Source: a virus
IMG/VR virus record: IMGVR_UViG_3300032050_007236
Coordinates: 1 to 38,695 of that record
DNA length: 38,695 bases
Strand: one strand, 5' to 3'
Shown: positions 25,328-33,428 of the stretch, piece after piece
Position numbering within the stretch: position 1 is the stretch's first letter
Layout: each line of letters begins with the position of its first letter
Translations under genes and position numbers: made by a program
The notes under the pieces: model-generated
Told to the model about the DNA's origin: nothing
What the model saw: the letters and a program-made list of their open reading frames with translations, nothing else
Database searches by the model: none

Positions 25328-25955
25328 TAACTCACGATTTGTTCCAATATCGAAAGCAGATATTGAATACGCCCAATCCCAAACCAAAAGTAATATGGAA
25401 GCTGCTAGGTTTCTTGGAGTTGGGTACATGCGGTATCGTCGGTATGCAAAGATATATAATCTGTTTGACAAACACCTCAATCAAACGGGTATTGGTACAG
25501 CTAAAGGGTATGCAGCTAAAGCCAGTACAATTCCACTAAAGGATGTATTCGCCAATAAACATCCTGGATATAGTTTGATTCGTTTAAAGCACAGAATAAT
25601 TGCCCGTAACTTGATACTGGAAGAGTGTGACCTTTGTGGGTTCAACGAGAAGCGAATCACAGACAGTAAGACGCCACTCCTATTGACCTTCCGAAATGGG
25701 AAAAAGGATTTCACCCAAGACAATCTCCAATTATTATGTTATAATTGTTTGTTCTTGACCACCGGCGCTCCCACGGTTGCTCATAGAGGATATATTGAGA
25801 AATCGTTTGAGGAACCCGATAAGATACCTAAGAACTGGCAGGTAGACCATAGAGCGGTTGATGCGGTTGATATTGGGGAAACCGAACCTGACAATAATGC
25901 GAATGACTTTGCCAGTATGCAGGAAGAAATCTTAAAAGAGTTAGGACGAGACTAA
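25305..25955 (+). CDS. HNH-like zinc protein lacking catalytic residues
   Basis: 216 residues. The N-terminal SNMEAARFLGVGYMRYRRYAKIYNLF is a helix-turn-helix-like stretch. A zinc-ribbon HNH-type core follows: CDLCGF (C108, C111), PLLLTFRNGKKDFTQDNLQLLCYNC (C145, C148). In active HNH enzymes the Leu-Thr position is Asp-His, and His follows the last Cys pair. Here these are Thr and Leu, so it is probably a non-cutting DNA-binding relative. An acidic C-terminal tail follows. It overlaps thyX by 23 bases. Confidence 0.7.
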   Translation: MKKVGANNNSRFVPISKADIEYAQSQTKSNMEAARFLGVGYMRYRRYAKIYNLFDKHLNQTGIGTAKGYAAKASTIPLKDVFANKHPGYSLIRLKHRIIARNLILEECDLCGFNEKRITDSKTPLLLTFRNGKKDFTQDNLQLLCYNCLFLTTGAPTVAHRGYIEKSFEEPDKIPKNWQVDHRAVDAVDIGETEPDNNANDFASMQEEILKELGRD

Positions 25956-25993
25956 TTAATAGTTTATAATAAATATCCAAATTAAATAGGGTG

Positions 25994-26022
25994 TTGACAA
26001 TAGGCCTCCATTGGGGTATACT
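25994..26022 (+). promoter_or_regulatory. Strong sigma70-type promoter
   Basis: TTGACA (25994-25999), exactly 17 bases, then TATACT (26017-26022). Transcription should start near 26029, giving a short leader with GGAGG before ATG 26053. The rest of the 25956-26052 gap is AT-rich and shows no gene. Confidence 0.8.
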
Positions 26023-26052
26023 TAATGTATAACTCTTATGGAGGTTTATCTA

Positions 26053-26394
26053 ATGGCGAAGGCCAAGGTAGTTCGTAATAAGTCTACATCTAGAATCACC
26101 ATGAGTTGTTTCTTTTGCGGTTCGTCCGTGTCCGCAGATGCAGATACACGGGCAGTTCTTTGTTCACGGTGCACTTCCCGACTCGCGGGAACACCGACAG
26201 AGATAAACAAATTTCCCAAAAGGGAGGTTAGTATGACTGACATTGTTGCTAAGCAGACCAAGGCCCCGAAGGCCGCGAAGACCACCAAGCCGACCGCCGG
26301 TTTCGGTCGTGGGTGGCATCTTCGGAAGGAGTTTACCGCTCCGAATGGTGACCGCTATAGCTTCGGTAAGCTCATCACTGTCGAGCAGAAGTAA
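26053..26394 (+). CDS. Small zinc-finger protein with basic tail
   Basis: 113 residues from ATG 26053, nine bases after GGAGG; ATG 26038 overlaps that site and is rejected. CFFCGS (CxxC) and CSRCTS (CxxC) lie 20 residues apart in the N-terminal third, a zinc-ribbon layout. The second half is Lys/Ala/Thr-rich (KQTKAPKAAKTTKPTAG) and then FGRGWHLRKEF. A strong ribosome site (AGGGAGG, 26221-26227) precedes an in-frame internal ATG at 26233, so a separate 53-residue product from the second half is likely. Codons here are GC-richer than in neighbours. Driven by a strong promoter; function unknown. Confidence 0.7.
   Translation: MAKAKVVRNKSTSRITMSCFFCGSSVSADADTRAVLCSRCTSRLAGTPTEINKFPKREVSMTDIVAKQTKAPKAAKTTKPTAGFGRGWHLRKEFTAPNGDRYSFGKLITVEQK
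26233..26394 (+). CDS. Possible internal start giving a 53-residue protein
   Basis: In-frame ATG 26233 has AGGGAGG five bases upstream, stronger than the site of the outer gene. The product begins MTDIVAKQTKAPKAAKTT and ends at the same stop. It would hold the basic, Ala/Lys-rich segment without the zinc finger. Either two proteins share one frame or two genes fused by loss of a stop. Only the sequence signal supports it. Confidence 0.45.
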   Translation: MTDIVAKQTKAPKAAKTTKPTAGFGRGWHLRKEFTAPNGDRYSFGKLITVEQK

Positions 26395-26397
26395 GAC

Positions 26398-26425
26398 TTG
26401 ACATTTTGGAAAACTCCGTTATATT
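26398..26425 (+). promoter_or_regulatory. Promoter nested in a terminator stem
   Basis: TTGACA (26398-26403), 16 bases, TATATT (26420-26425). The -10 box lies within the left arm of the following terminator. Transcripts starting near 26432 would lack that arm and so escape termination, reading into the gene at 26465. Confidence 0.6.
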
Positions 26426-26462
26426 TATGGTACCCAACCCTCTAAATATAGCGGAGTTTTTT
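26410..26462 (+). terminator. Long-stem rho-independent terminator
   Basis: Bases 26410-26427 pair with 26443-26460 over 18 positions with a single G-U wobble, loop 26428-26442, then a run of six T (26457-26462). It should stop transcripts from the promoter at 25994. Confidence 0.85.
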
Positions 26463-26464
26463 CA

Positions 26465-26629
26465 ATGGAATTCGTACAAGAGATAGTCGGTGAACTACCT
26501 CTTTCAGAATTCCGGTCTGTGGCTCAGAAGGTCTTTTTAGGAAACTGGAATGTTGAGTTGTACTACGAAGCGATGGGACTTGATTGGGATGATGAAGTGG
26601 TGGAAAACGAAAACGACAACCTGAATTAA
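26465..26629 (+). CDS. Small acidic hypothetical protein
   Basis: A 54-residue frame, ATG 26465 to TAA 26627-26629, starting MEFVQEIVGELPLSEFRS and ending in WDDEVVENENDN. Acidic, helical, no domain recognised. No ribosome site stands out; the transcript from 26432 would include only a short leader. The promoter before it and the terminator after it support a real gene. Confidence 0.55.
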   Translation: MEFVQEIVGELPLSEFRSVAQKVFLGNWNVELYYEAMGLDWDDEVVENENDNLN

Positions 26630-26641
26630 GGTTGTCGTTTT
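26610..26641. terminator. Bidirectional terminator between convergent genes
   Basis: Stem 26610-26621 / 26630-26641 (AAAACGACAACC and its complement) with the loop TGAATTAA, which holds the stop codon of the small gene. T-rich tails on both strands (TTTTTC rightward, TTTTCGTTTTCC leftward) let it end both the plus-strand gene and the minus-strand glycosylation operon. Confidence 0.85.
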
Positions 26642-26644
26642 TCT

Positions 26645-28735
26645 TTATAGTATCTTTTCTAGTTCTTTGATGACCATATCTGCGGTAATCTCACGGGAAC
26701 ATTCGAATTGTCTCAGAGTTCCTTTATGATCTGGGCACCAGTTCCAATCGCCTGGGTCAAACTTATGTCGGTTCCAACATCCAGAACATTTTCCTTTTGG
26801 TGCAGATATTCTGATACAATCCTGCATCTCATTGAATGGTTCGGTGAACCCACTTATCATCACGGTTGGTGTTCCCACCGCCCAACTTACCCAGCTCAAT
26901 CCACTACTGATACCTATGAATGCCTTTGACCTCTTTAATTCTTCTATAACTTTATCAATAGGTGACCTTGGAAATTGTTCTACCCCAGCAGGATTTCGGT
27001 TTCCCATATATCCATCTTCTTCTTGGGACAGTAGTTTTACGGTATAACCTCGTTCTTTCAACCAGTTTACTACTTCTTGCCACCCAAATGGATTATTCCA
27101 GTATTTAGATTGGGCAGTAGAGTGTGTGGCTATGGTCACTAACTTGGAATCTGTATTATCTATGTCGGGTTGTTTTACTTTTGGTTGTATTTCTTTGTAT
27201 TCTAATCCCAATATATCTGATGCTATTTGCTGTAAAGAAACACTTATCGGGTTGGTTGGGTGTTTATCGCTGTCAAAAGTATTACCTGTATGAAATAATC
27301 CAATTACGTACATAGCCATAAGATTATGAGCTGTCTCACCTGGGGTGACAAATGTAATTTCTGGATATTCTGATATGAACAAGTCATTCCAGAAGGTAGA
27401 GCATATTACTTCGCAATTATGTTTCTTTCTAAATTCATCTACATAAGGAATCCAGGCAAAAGTATCTCCTAAAGATTTAGAATCCAAAGCAATATATACC
27501 CGATTTCCTTTTAATTCTAAATTATATGCCATTGACTGTCCCGTATTCTTTTCGGTAATTTCTACGCGCCAATCAACATAATATTTTATATTTGGTTTTG
27601 CCCAAGAATTACGAGTCAACTCGGTGTTATAAACCACAGTATCGGTTTTCTTATCAATAAACTTTACGGAATATTTTATATCTTGTCCGCCAAGGATTTC
27701 AGCAAACATTCCATTTATACAATTGAAATTAAACTTTCTCACCTGTGACTTCTTTAGTATTGGTGTATTCTTATAGTGATTTATTAATTGTTTTTTCATA
27801 GAAGGTAACTCATTTGTTGTATAGATAGATACTAACTCTTTTGTTCTGTTGTACCAATCTAATAGTTCTGCATGTTTTCTGGCAGAAGTCGTATATGCCG
27901 TGTAATTCTCTATAACACGCTGTATCCCCTGCACAACCGCACCTACTTCCGCCTCTACAATTTCCATACCATCTAAACTATTGTTCTGCTCAAATGTTCC
28001 CACCACTGGTAATCCGCAAGACAAAGCTTCTACCAATGTTAAGTTTGGATGTCCTGCTTCCAACTGAGAAGGATGTAGAAATATACTATGGTTACGATAT
28101 ACTGTCAATAGTTCTTCTTCTGACAAGTCATATAGAATAGTTAGTTTATCGTATGTTGGTGGATTCTTCTCAAAATAATTTTTATTGTTAGATGGACCAG
28201 CGATTGTGATTGGGAGTCCCAATCTCTGTGCTGCTTCTATAGCAATACCAAATCCTTTACGGTCAATTGATTGGTCATACGCATACCCATTATTAGCCAC
28301 ACATAATAATTTATGAATAGGTCTAGTATCTGGTCCAGAGAAATATAAAGTGTCTACTCCGTGAGAGAAATACTCTGGGATTCCCTCAAAATAATCTACA
28401 AGGTATTTTGCAGGAACAAACGATTTTATAGAACCCCGCATGGCCTGTAAGTTTTCTTTATATACTGGAGAATCTTTTCCATATAGATACGCATGGTGGT
28501 CGTGAAATGTAAAATAGTAGGGTATACCAACCTCTTGTAGTTCTAATGCTAAATTTGCAATGTGAACATGTACAACATCATGCTCCCCGTGTTTTACTTC
28601 ACTTCTATATAATATACGAGATTCGTGATTTAGATTTAATAAGTTCTTATGGGTTTCCCAAATAATCTTTTCTACCGCACCCCACCCATTCGGAGGAATA
28701 GGTATAAGTCCAGGCGTTACATTTACTATTCGCAT
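26645..28735 (-). CDS. GT4 fused to TibC/Aah-type O-heptosyltransferase (BAHT)
   Basis: A 696-residue two-enzyme protein. Residues 1-310 form a GT4 glycosyltransferase: GWGAVEKIIWETHK (17-30), the donor motif LHPSQLEAGHPNLTLVEALSCG (220-241) with the E-x7-E pair. Residues 334-696 match bacterial autotransporter heptosyltransferases: YVDWRVEI, RVYIALDSKSLGD (412-424), WNNPFGWQEV (546-555), FIGISSGLSWVSWA (606-619), ISGFTEP, and the iron-finger cysteines C650, C653, C667, C679 (CSGCW, WCPDHKG, FEC). These enzymes attach sugars to Ser in strand-loop-strand repeats of adhesins. It is the last gene of the minus-strand virion operon, close to a Ser/Thr-Gly-rich fibre, its likely acceptor. Confidence 0.88.
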   Translation of the reverse strand: MRIVNVTPGLIPIPPNGWGAVEKIIWETHKNLLNLNHESRILYRSEVKHGEHDVVHVHIANLALELQEVGIPYYFTFHDHHAYLYGKDSPVYKENLQAMRGSIKSFVPAKYLVDYFEGIPEYFSHGVDTLYFSGPDTRPIHKLLCVANNGYAYDQSIDRKGFGIAIEAAQRLGLPITIAGPSNNKNYFEKNPPTYDKLTILYDLSEEELLTVYRNHSIFLHPSQLEAGHPNLTLVEALSCGLPVVGTFEQNNSLDGMEIVEAEVGAVVQGIQRVIENYTAYTTSARKHAELLDWYNRTKELVSIYTTNELPSMKKQLINHYKNTPILKKSQVRKFNFNCINGMFAEILGGQDIKYSVKFIDKKTDTVVYNTELTRNSWAKPNIKYYVDWRVEITEKNTGQSMAYNLELKGNRVYIALDSKSLGDTFAWIPYVDEFRKKHNCEVICSTFWNDLFISEYPEITFVTPGETAHNLMAMYVIGLFHTGNTFDSDKHPTNPISVSLQQIASDILGLEYKEIQPKVKQPDIDNTDSKLVTIATHSTAQSKYWNNPFGWQEVVNWLKERGYTVKLLSQEEDGYMGNRNPAGVEQFPRSPIDKVIEELKRSKAFIGISSGLSWVSWAVGTPTVMISGFTEPFNEMQDCIRISAPKGKCSGCWNRHKFDPGDWNWCPDHKGTLRQFECSREITADMVIKELEKIL

Positions 28736-29553
28736 AGTAGGTAGTCCAATACTTCGTTTGTGGATTTTTCTTCCTTAAACCCGTGATATAATAGAACTTT
28801 ACTAGAGTCATGTATATACTCCCAATCAGCTCCAGTTTCGTCTAAATTCTTTCCAAGTCGCGTGTCAGCTACAGCAGACTCTTCAGTTAATTTAACAGTA
28901 TTGATGTCGTGAGTGTTTACGAATATAAATCCTAAACTCTCAGTACCTCCGCGTTTCCAAATACAAACATTAAATGAAGTTTCATCGTGAAATGGGTAAT
29001 ACCACTTGCGTCTAGAAATTAGATACTCATTCTTACACATAGAAGTGTATTCTTCAAAGAACTCTTGACAGTTTCTATTGAATACATAGAAGCACGACCA
29101 CTGGTATCGCACAGACTTATCTTCTACATTAAAATACTTCATTAATAGCTTTTCATTGTACTCTTGGTAGTTACTTCCATCGGCGTCACGTGACCAAATA
29201 AACGGTAATTCGTGTGGTCCGAACACTCCCAACGCATAGTTGTGATTATGTTTTAGTTTATGAAAGTCCATCCGATGAGAGAAGAGTATGTCTGTATCTG
29301 TGAAGATGAAGTCTTGCTCATCTGGAAACATTTTCATTACATCTAACGACAATTCTGCCTTGTAATAATGGAATGTAGGATAGTTTCTTTCTGGAATCGG
29401 TACTTTTATTAAGTTTTTAGTTTCAAAGGAACTAATGAATCCTATCGTAAAATACACTACTTTAATATCATCGGTCAGATGTGGTTTCATTGACTTGATA
29501 CAAGTAATTGCCTGATGTTCGCAAACTTTATTTGTATATAAAAATATAACCAT
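28726..29553 (-). CDS. GT-A-type glycosyltransferase
   Basis: 275 residues with a clear metal-binding motif DFIFTDTDILF (D86-x-D88) after a strand-rich start MVIFLYTNKVCEHQAITCI. The YQWSCFYVFN and HDETSFNVCIW stretches resemble acceptor and base-positioning regions of GT8-like enzymes. Its start is one base after the stop of the upstream gene, and its end overlaps the next gene by ten bases. Donor unknown. Confidence 0.8.
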   Translation of the reverse strand: MVIFLYTNKVCEHQAITCIKSMKPHLTDDIKVVYFTIGFISSFETKNLIKVPIPERNYPTFHYYKAELSLDVMKMFPDEQDFIFTDTDILFSHRMDFHKLKHNHNYALGVFGPHELPFIWSRDADGSNYQEYNEKLLMKYFNVEDKSVRYQWSCFYVFNRNCQEFFEEYTSMCKNEYLISRRKWYYPFHDETSFNVCIWKRGGTESLGFIFVNTHDINTVKLTEESAVADTRLGKNLDETGADWEYIHDSSKVLLYHGFKEEKSTNEVLDYLLCE

Positions 29554-29554
29554 T

Positions 29555-31531
29555 TTACTTTACCTTAGTTGCGAATATACATTCACTTGTTCCTGCTGCT
29601 TCAAATTGATTTGGCTTAAACTCTTCTACCGTGTATCCCATTAATTTTATTTTATTTAACATCGTAGTATATTTTTGTTTGTAATCCTTTTCGAAGAAAT
29701 GGCATTCTAAGAAAATATTATTTACATTTTTAAAAACCGATGGGTCTGCGTGTAAGATGATATCGTATTCCGCTCCTTCGATATCAATCTTCAATAAGTC
29801 TATTTCACCGTATGTACTGGTCAATTGCTCTAATGTTACAGTAGGAACTATCTCGGTCACATTACCCTTTACTCCAGCCATATGTGATTCCAGTCTATCA
29901 GGAGATAAGGTACTACTGATAACTGGATTATCTGGTGAATGGTAGAATGTGATTGGCTCTGGTGAATGGTGTAGTGCCTTTGCCAAAACAGTAACCGTAG
30001 TATTATGTTTAAAGTTTCTTTGTAAGTCTTTCAATGCTTTCTTGTCACATTCAATCGCAACAATCTTCTTGGCAAAATCATTCATTAACATATATGAACT
30101 GAATACGCCTACATTTGCACCAGCGTCAACAACGGTTTTATATGGCTTGTTTAACCACTTACCGTATTTTTGGTGAACAAAGTATTCTAAGAAATTAAAT
30201 TGGTATGGGACAGAATTACTGAGGGTCAGTGTAGGCAAGTTAACATATGTGTGTACATATGGATGCTCATACAACTGCTCTCCCGTTTCGTTGTTATAAA
30301 TGCAAAGCTTAACCCCCATAAAGTTAGGGTCATGTTCATATGAATGTACATGCTTATCAACCGGACGCATCCAATATTCAATATATGGTGCTAAGGAATC
30401 CATTACCGATGACCAGAGTACCGCATTAGATTTATATTCTTTTAATGAAATTAATATTGGAAAATCTATTGGTTGGTCTACCGAATAATATATTTGTTGT
30501 TCTTGTAGACTCCATCGAGATGTAAACTTATGATTTGATTTCATTTTTATAGAGGGTGTGGGTACATAGTCTTTTACTAACTTTTCTGCAATACGATATG
30601 CATTCTTCTGCAAATCTTCTGTAAGATACTCAATTGTTTCGTATTTGTCAAAGTATCCCATATAAACTGGAAGATTGTAAATCAATGACGGCACCTTCCA
30701 CCCTAATGATTCTCGGATGACAAGGGGCATAGTTTCCATATCAGTTGCGTGACCACGGGAGGTAAATAGGAATAAGTCTGCGGCTTCATAAAAGTTATCC
30801 ACATCTGTCCGTTCATTCCACCACTTACAGTTTGATGGAAAGTCTTTCATCAGTGGTCCCCAATAGAATTTGAAGTTGTCAGCTTGATTCCCAATGAAAT
30901 GGAACTGAATCGGGTAATTTTGTAACACCCGTGCATATTCAATAATCTCCGCTTGGTTCTTACGGGGAGTAAACAATCCTACATTAATTACATGCTTAAG
31001 ATTGGGGTCCAGTCCAAGGTCACGAAGTGCTTGTTCTCTGGTCTTGGTTCTGACTTTATTCTCAATAGGATATTCGACCACATCGCATGGGATGTCAAAC
31101 TTTTTATATAGGTTTTCTTGATACTTACTCACCATCAAGAACTTATCTGGCAAATACACTTTGTTGTCTGTATTATATCCAGAATCGTGTGAGGTTTCTA
31201 TAATAGAATAGTTTCTATCGGATGAATACAGTTTATCTGCCACATCTCCTTGCATGAACAGTTCGGGGATTTCTTGTAGATGAATAATGTCTGGCTGAAT
31301 TTTCTTAATTACATCGAAAAGTTCATGCTTATTTTCCCCAAGGGTAATCAATCGGTCACCTAATAGATTGACTACTTTGTTACGCTGGACAACAAGAACC
31401 CCACCTGTCACATTACCCCATTCAACACAATAGACCTCACAATCATCCTTAATGAGTTCTATTTGTTTGACGAGGTATTGGGGCATTCCGCCCGTTGACA
31501 GATGGGGTGCAATAAAAACCACTTTTTTCAT
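29555..31531 (-). CDS. GT4 glycosyltransferase fused to FkbM methyltransferase
   Basis: 658 residues. The first ~330 are a GT4 enzyme: VFIAPHLSTGGMPQYLVKQ (5-23), NVGLFTPRKNQAEI (183-196), and FTSRGHATDMETMPLVIRESLG (256-277) with its acidic pair. Residues 380-440 form a beta-rich linker like that preceding the BAHT domain of the neighbouring gene. The FkbM domain starts at about 465: VVDAGANVGVFSSY (467-480) and LLKIDIEGAEYDI (579-591), both canonical. It would add and then methylate a sugar. A short gap with an imperfect palindrome (31540-31557) precedes it. Confidence 0.88.
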   Translation of the reverse strand: MKKVVFIAPHLSTGGMPQYLVKQIELIKDDCEVYCVEWGNVTGGVLVVQRNKVVNLLGDRLITLGENKHELFDVIKKIQPDIIHLQEIPELFMQGDVADKLYSSDRNYSIIETSHDSGYNTDNKVYLPDKFLMVSKYQENLYKKFDIPCDVVEYPIENKVRTKTREQALRDLGLDPNLKHVINVGLFTPRKNQAEIIEYARVLQNYPIQFHFIGNQADNFKFYWGPLMKDFPSNCKWWNERTDVDNFYEAADLFLFTSRGHATDMETMPLVIRESLGWKVPSLIYNLPVYMGYFDKYETIEYLTEDLQKNAYRIAEKLVKDYVPTPSIKMKSNHKFTSRWSLQEQQIYYSVDQPIDFPILISLKEYKSNAVLWSSVMDSLAPYIEYWMRPVDKHVHSYEHDPNFMGVKLCIYNNETGEQLYEHPYVHTYVNLPTLTLSNSVPYQFNFLEYFVHQKYGKWLNKPYKTVVDAGANVGVFSSYMLMNDFAKKIVAIECDKKALKDLQRNFKHNTTVTVLAKALHHSPEPITFYHSPDNPVISSTLSPDRLESHMAGVKGNVTEIVPTVTLEQLTSTYGEIDLLKIDIEGAEYDIILHADPSVFKNVNNIFLECHFFEKDYKQKYTTMLNKIKLMGYTVEEFKPNQFEAAGTSECIFATKVK

Positions 31532-31539
31532 ATGTATAA

Positions 31540-31557
31540 AACCTTTAATTAAAAGTT
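31540..31557. repeat. 18-base imperfect palindrome
   Basis: AACCTTTAATTAAAAGTT is self-complementary apart from one G-T pair. It lies in the 32-base gap between the adhesin-like gene and the GT4-FkbM gene on the minus strand. It could be an operator or an mRNA hairpin; no T-run follows. Confidence 0.35.
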
Positions 31558-31563
31558 AATATG

Positions 31564-32817
31564 TTATGGGCATGTACCAGTTGATACAACAGCGCCACCG
31601 TCCCAACTAATATAACCAACGCCACTTGGACCGCCTGGATCTCTGTAATATCCGGCCGATGCGTAAGTACCAGTTTTGTTACTGAATAATTGTAGTGTTC
31701 CTGCTATGGTACCTGCTCCATCGTTATAGAACACCGTAGTAGTTGTTGCAGCACATACTTCGTTGGTTGTAGCATACGGACCAATACCCGTAATAGCATA
31801 TACTCTGATTATTTGTACTGCGTTTTCTAAATTATTAGTAACAACTGTACTAGTGTGCGCAGGTATGGTTGCATCTCTGAACTGTACACTACTTTCTATA
31901 TTGTACTGTGCTCCCGGCCACGACAAACTGTACAAATTTGCAGTAAGACTTGCACTGTAATATGGAAGGTTGTTTGTCGGACTAAGTGGTGGGTCCGTCA
32001 CGGTCACATTTATTGTATCAATAGTTACAAGATTATCTGACCGTATTGTTTTGAAATACAGTAATGCGTCTCCTGCTCTATCTGACAAAAATTCAGGAGT
32101 CCATTGAAGTACTACATACAATGGGTCACCTGCTTCTAAGAAAATTTTGGGAGGATTATCATTATTTGCTACCGGGAACTTATAAGTAAAAGTTTGTGGT
32201 TGACCCGGCGTAAAGTCATCCCACGCAAAATAATTTAAATCCACATCATGCCAAAGACCATGTAGTGTGCGACCCGGATTCGTTCCTAATCTGGTATACG
32301 GACTACCATCTTCAGTAAATGGTGGGGCTATCGGTGTTAGTCCACTTTTAGTTTTTTTAATAGAGGTTAAAACATTGTTAAGTGCATCACCTGCTTCGGT
32401 ATACAAAGTATCACTAATGGTGCCGCCGTCGGCGGGTGAAGCTGCGGTTAAGTTACCATCATCAGTAAAGATTGATGAGGTTGGTCTTGTTCTAAAATCC
32501 GCAGGATACGCTACTCCTGGAATTGCCGTAGTTTTGTATACATTCGTCCACGACAAGTTTCCACCACCACGTGTAATGTTGTTTACATTACCGGCGGTAT
32601 TTGATTGTGGAATGATTGGACCTTGTGTCGGGTCTTTATTAACACCGTCGAGTTGTGCTTGCATGGCATTTGACAAAGCTTCTCGCTTTGTCACCAAAAC
32701 CGCATTCGATGATGTAGTGGACCCAATAACTCTTCTTTCAAAAAAGTTTGCTGTTGAGGCTGTTCCTCCTAATGTGGCCTCAACTCCGTGGTCAAATCGT
32801 GCATAATATCTAGCCAT
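31564..32817 (-). CDS. Probable virion adhesin/tail structural protein
   Basis: 417 residues, rich in Thr, Asn and Gly. ARYYARFDHGVEATLGGT opens it; later segments (LWHDVDLNYFAWDDFTPGQ, LEAGDPLYVVLQW) read as beta-sandwich domains, and the end (TTTVFYNDGAGTIAGTLQLFSNKTGTYASAGYY) resembles modules at the ends of phage tail proteins. I recognise no named family. It has its own strong promoter (32845-32873) and heads the glycosyltransferase genes. Confidence 0.6.
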   Translation of the reverse strand: MARYYARFDHGVEATLGGTASTANFFERRVIGSTTSSNAVLVTKREALSNAMQAQLDGVNKDPTQGPIIPQSNTAGNVNNITRGGGNLSWTNVYKTTAIPGVAYPADFRTRPTSSIFTDDGNLTAASPADGGTISDTLYTEAGDALNNVLTSIKKTKSGLTPIAPPFTEDGSPYTRLGTNPGRTLHGLWHDVDLNYFAWDDFTPGQPQTFTYKFPVANNDNPPKIFLEAGDPLYVVLQWTPEFLSDRAGDALLYFKTIRSDNLVTIDTINVTVTDPPLSPTNNLPYYSASLTANLYSLSWPGAQYNIESSVQFRDATIPAHTSTVVTNNLENAVQIIRVYAITGIGPYATTNEVCAATTTTVFYNDGAGTIAGTLQLFSNKTGTYASAGYYRDPGGPSGVGYISWDGGAVVSTGTCP

Positions 32818-32844
32818 ATTGAATACTCTCTGTATTAATTATTA

Positions 32845-32873
32845 ATTATAATACTTCTATAAATATCTGTCAA
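32845..32873 (-). promoter_or_regulatory. Perfect-consensus sigma70 promoter (minus strand)
   Basis: Read leftward: TTGACA (32873-32868), exactly 17 bases, TATAAT (32850-32845). Transcription would start near 32838, about 20 bases before the ATG of the adhesin-like gene. It contains the 13-mer shared with the region upstream of the fibre gene. Confidence 0.85.
32857..32869. repeat. 13-mer copy 1 (CTATAAATATCTG)
   Basis: Identical to 36246-36258. It lies 40 bases upstream of the minus-strand adhesin-like start and contains TATAAATA on the plus strand, the T4 late-promoter core, which points away from that gene. Confidence 0.5.
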
Positions 32874-32891
32874 GTGTACATTTGTATTTGT

Positions 32892-33425
32892 TTAACATGC
32901 TGATGTATCGCAAAAACCATTACAGCATGCACCAGAACAACAGGTTGAACCATCAATACAAGCGTCCCCCAGCGGAGAACACAGCGTACAGATTTCAGTC
33001 GCAGTTATAGTACCATTAGTAAAGGTATAACAAGTTTGTCCAGAGAATGTACCACCAGAACATGCGGTTGGAGGAATAAACTTAGTGTTTATCAAGGTAG
33101 TACATACATTATCGCCCGTATAATATAATGAATTAAAACTATATACTGAAACGTTGCAACTTACTGCACCATTACATATATTATAACAAGTGTCCCCAGT
33201 TTTACCATCTGCAAAGAACGAAGCCTTTTTACTGTGGTCGTAACTCCACCATTCACTTATTGCATCTGGATTGGTTGGTGTTGGATATGGATTTTCACAG
33301 TTTTGAATTGGACTAAAAAACCCATCCGCTGCGCGACCAATATCAAAACCAGGCTGTGAAGGCACACCAAGTTCTATTCTTATTTGATTAAAACTAATTA
33401 AATTCCCAGTACTTGGTAATACCAT
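32892..33425 (-). CDS. Virion protein with cystine-knot-like Cys-rich end
   Basis: 177 residues. The N-terminus (LPSTGNLISFNQIRIELGV) matches a short domain common at the start of phage tail-fibre-associated proteins (S-x-G-x-ISFxQIxxELG). The middle holds spaced Cys and many Ser/Thr. The last 32 residues contain nine cysteines, with the spacing C149-x6-C-x5-CC-x3-CC-x3-C-x4-C, like an inhibitor cystine knot. Such an end may be a stable receptor-binding tip. It starts three bases after the fibre gene stop, so both are co-transcribed. Confidence 0.7.
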   Translation of the reverse strand: MVLPSTGNLISFNQIRIELGVPSQPGFDIGRAADGFFSPIQNCENPYPTPTNPDAISEWWSYDHSKKASFFADGKTGDTCYNICNGAVSCNVSVYSFNSLYYTGDNVCTTLINTKFIPPTACSGGTFSGQTCYTFTNGTITATEICTLCSPLGDACIDGSTCCSGACCNGFCDTSAC

Positions 33426-33428
33426 AAC

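Noticed and set aside
32267-32806. 179-residue plus-strand frame opposite the adhesin-like gene
   Set aside because: The minus-strand gene has a perfect promoter and coherent beta-rich protein; the plus frame has neither promoter nor motif.
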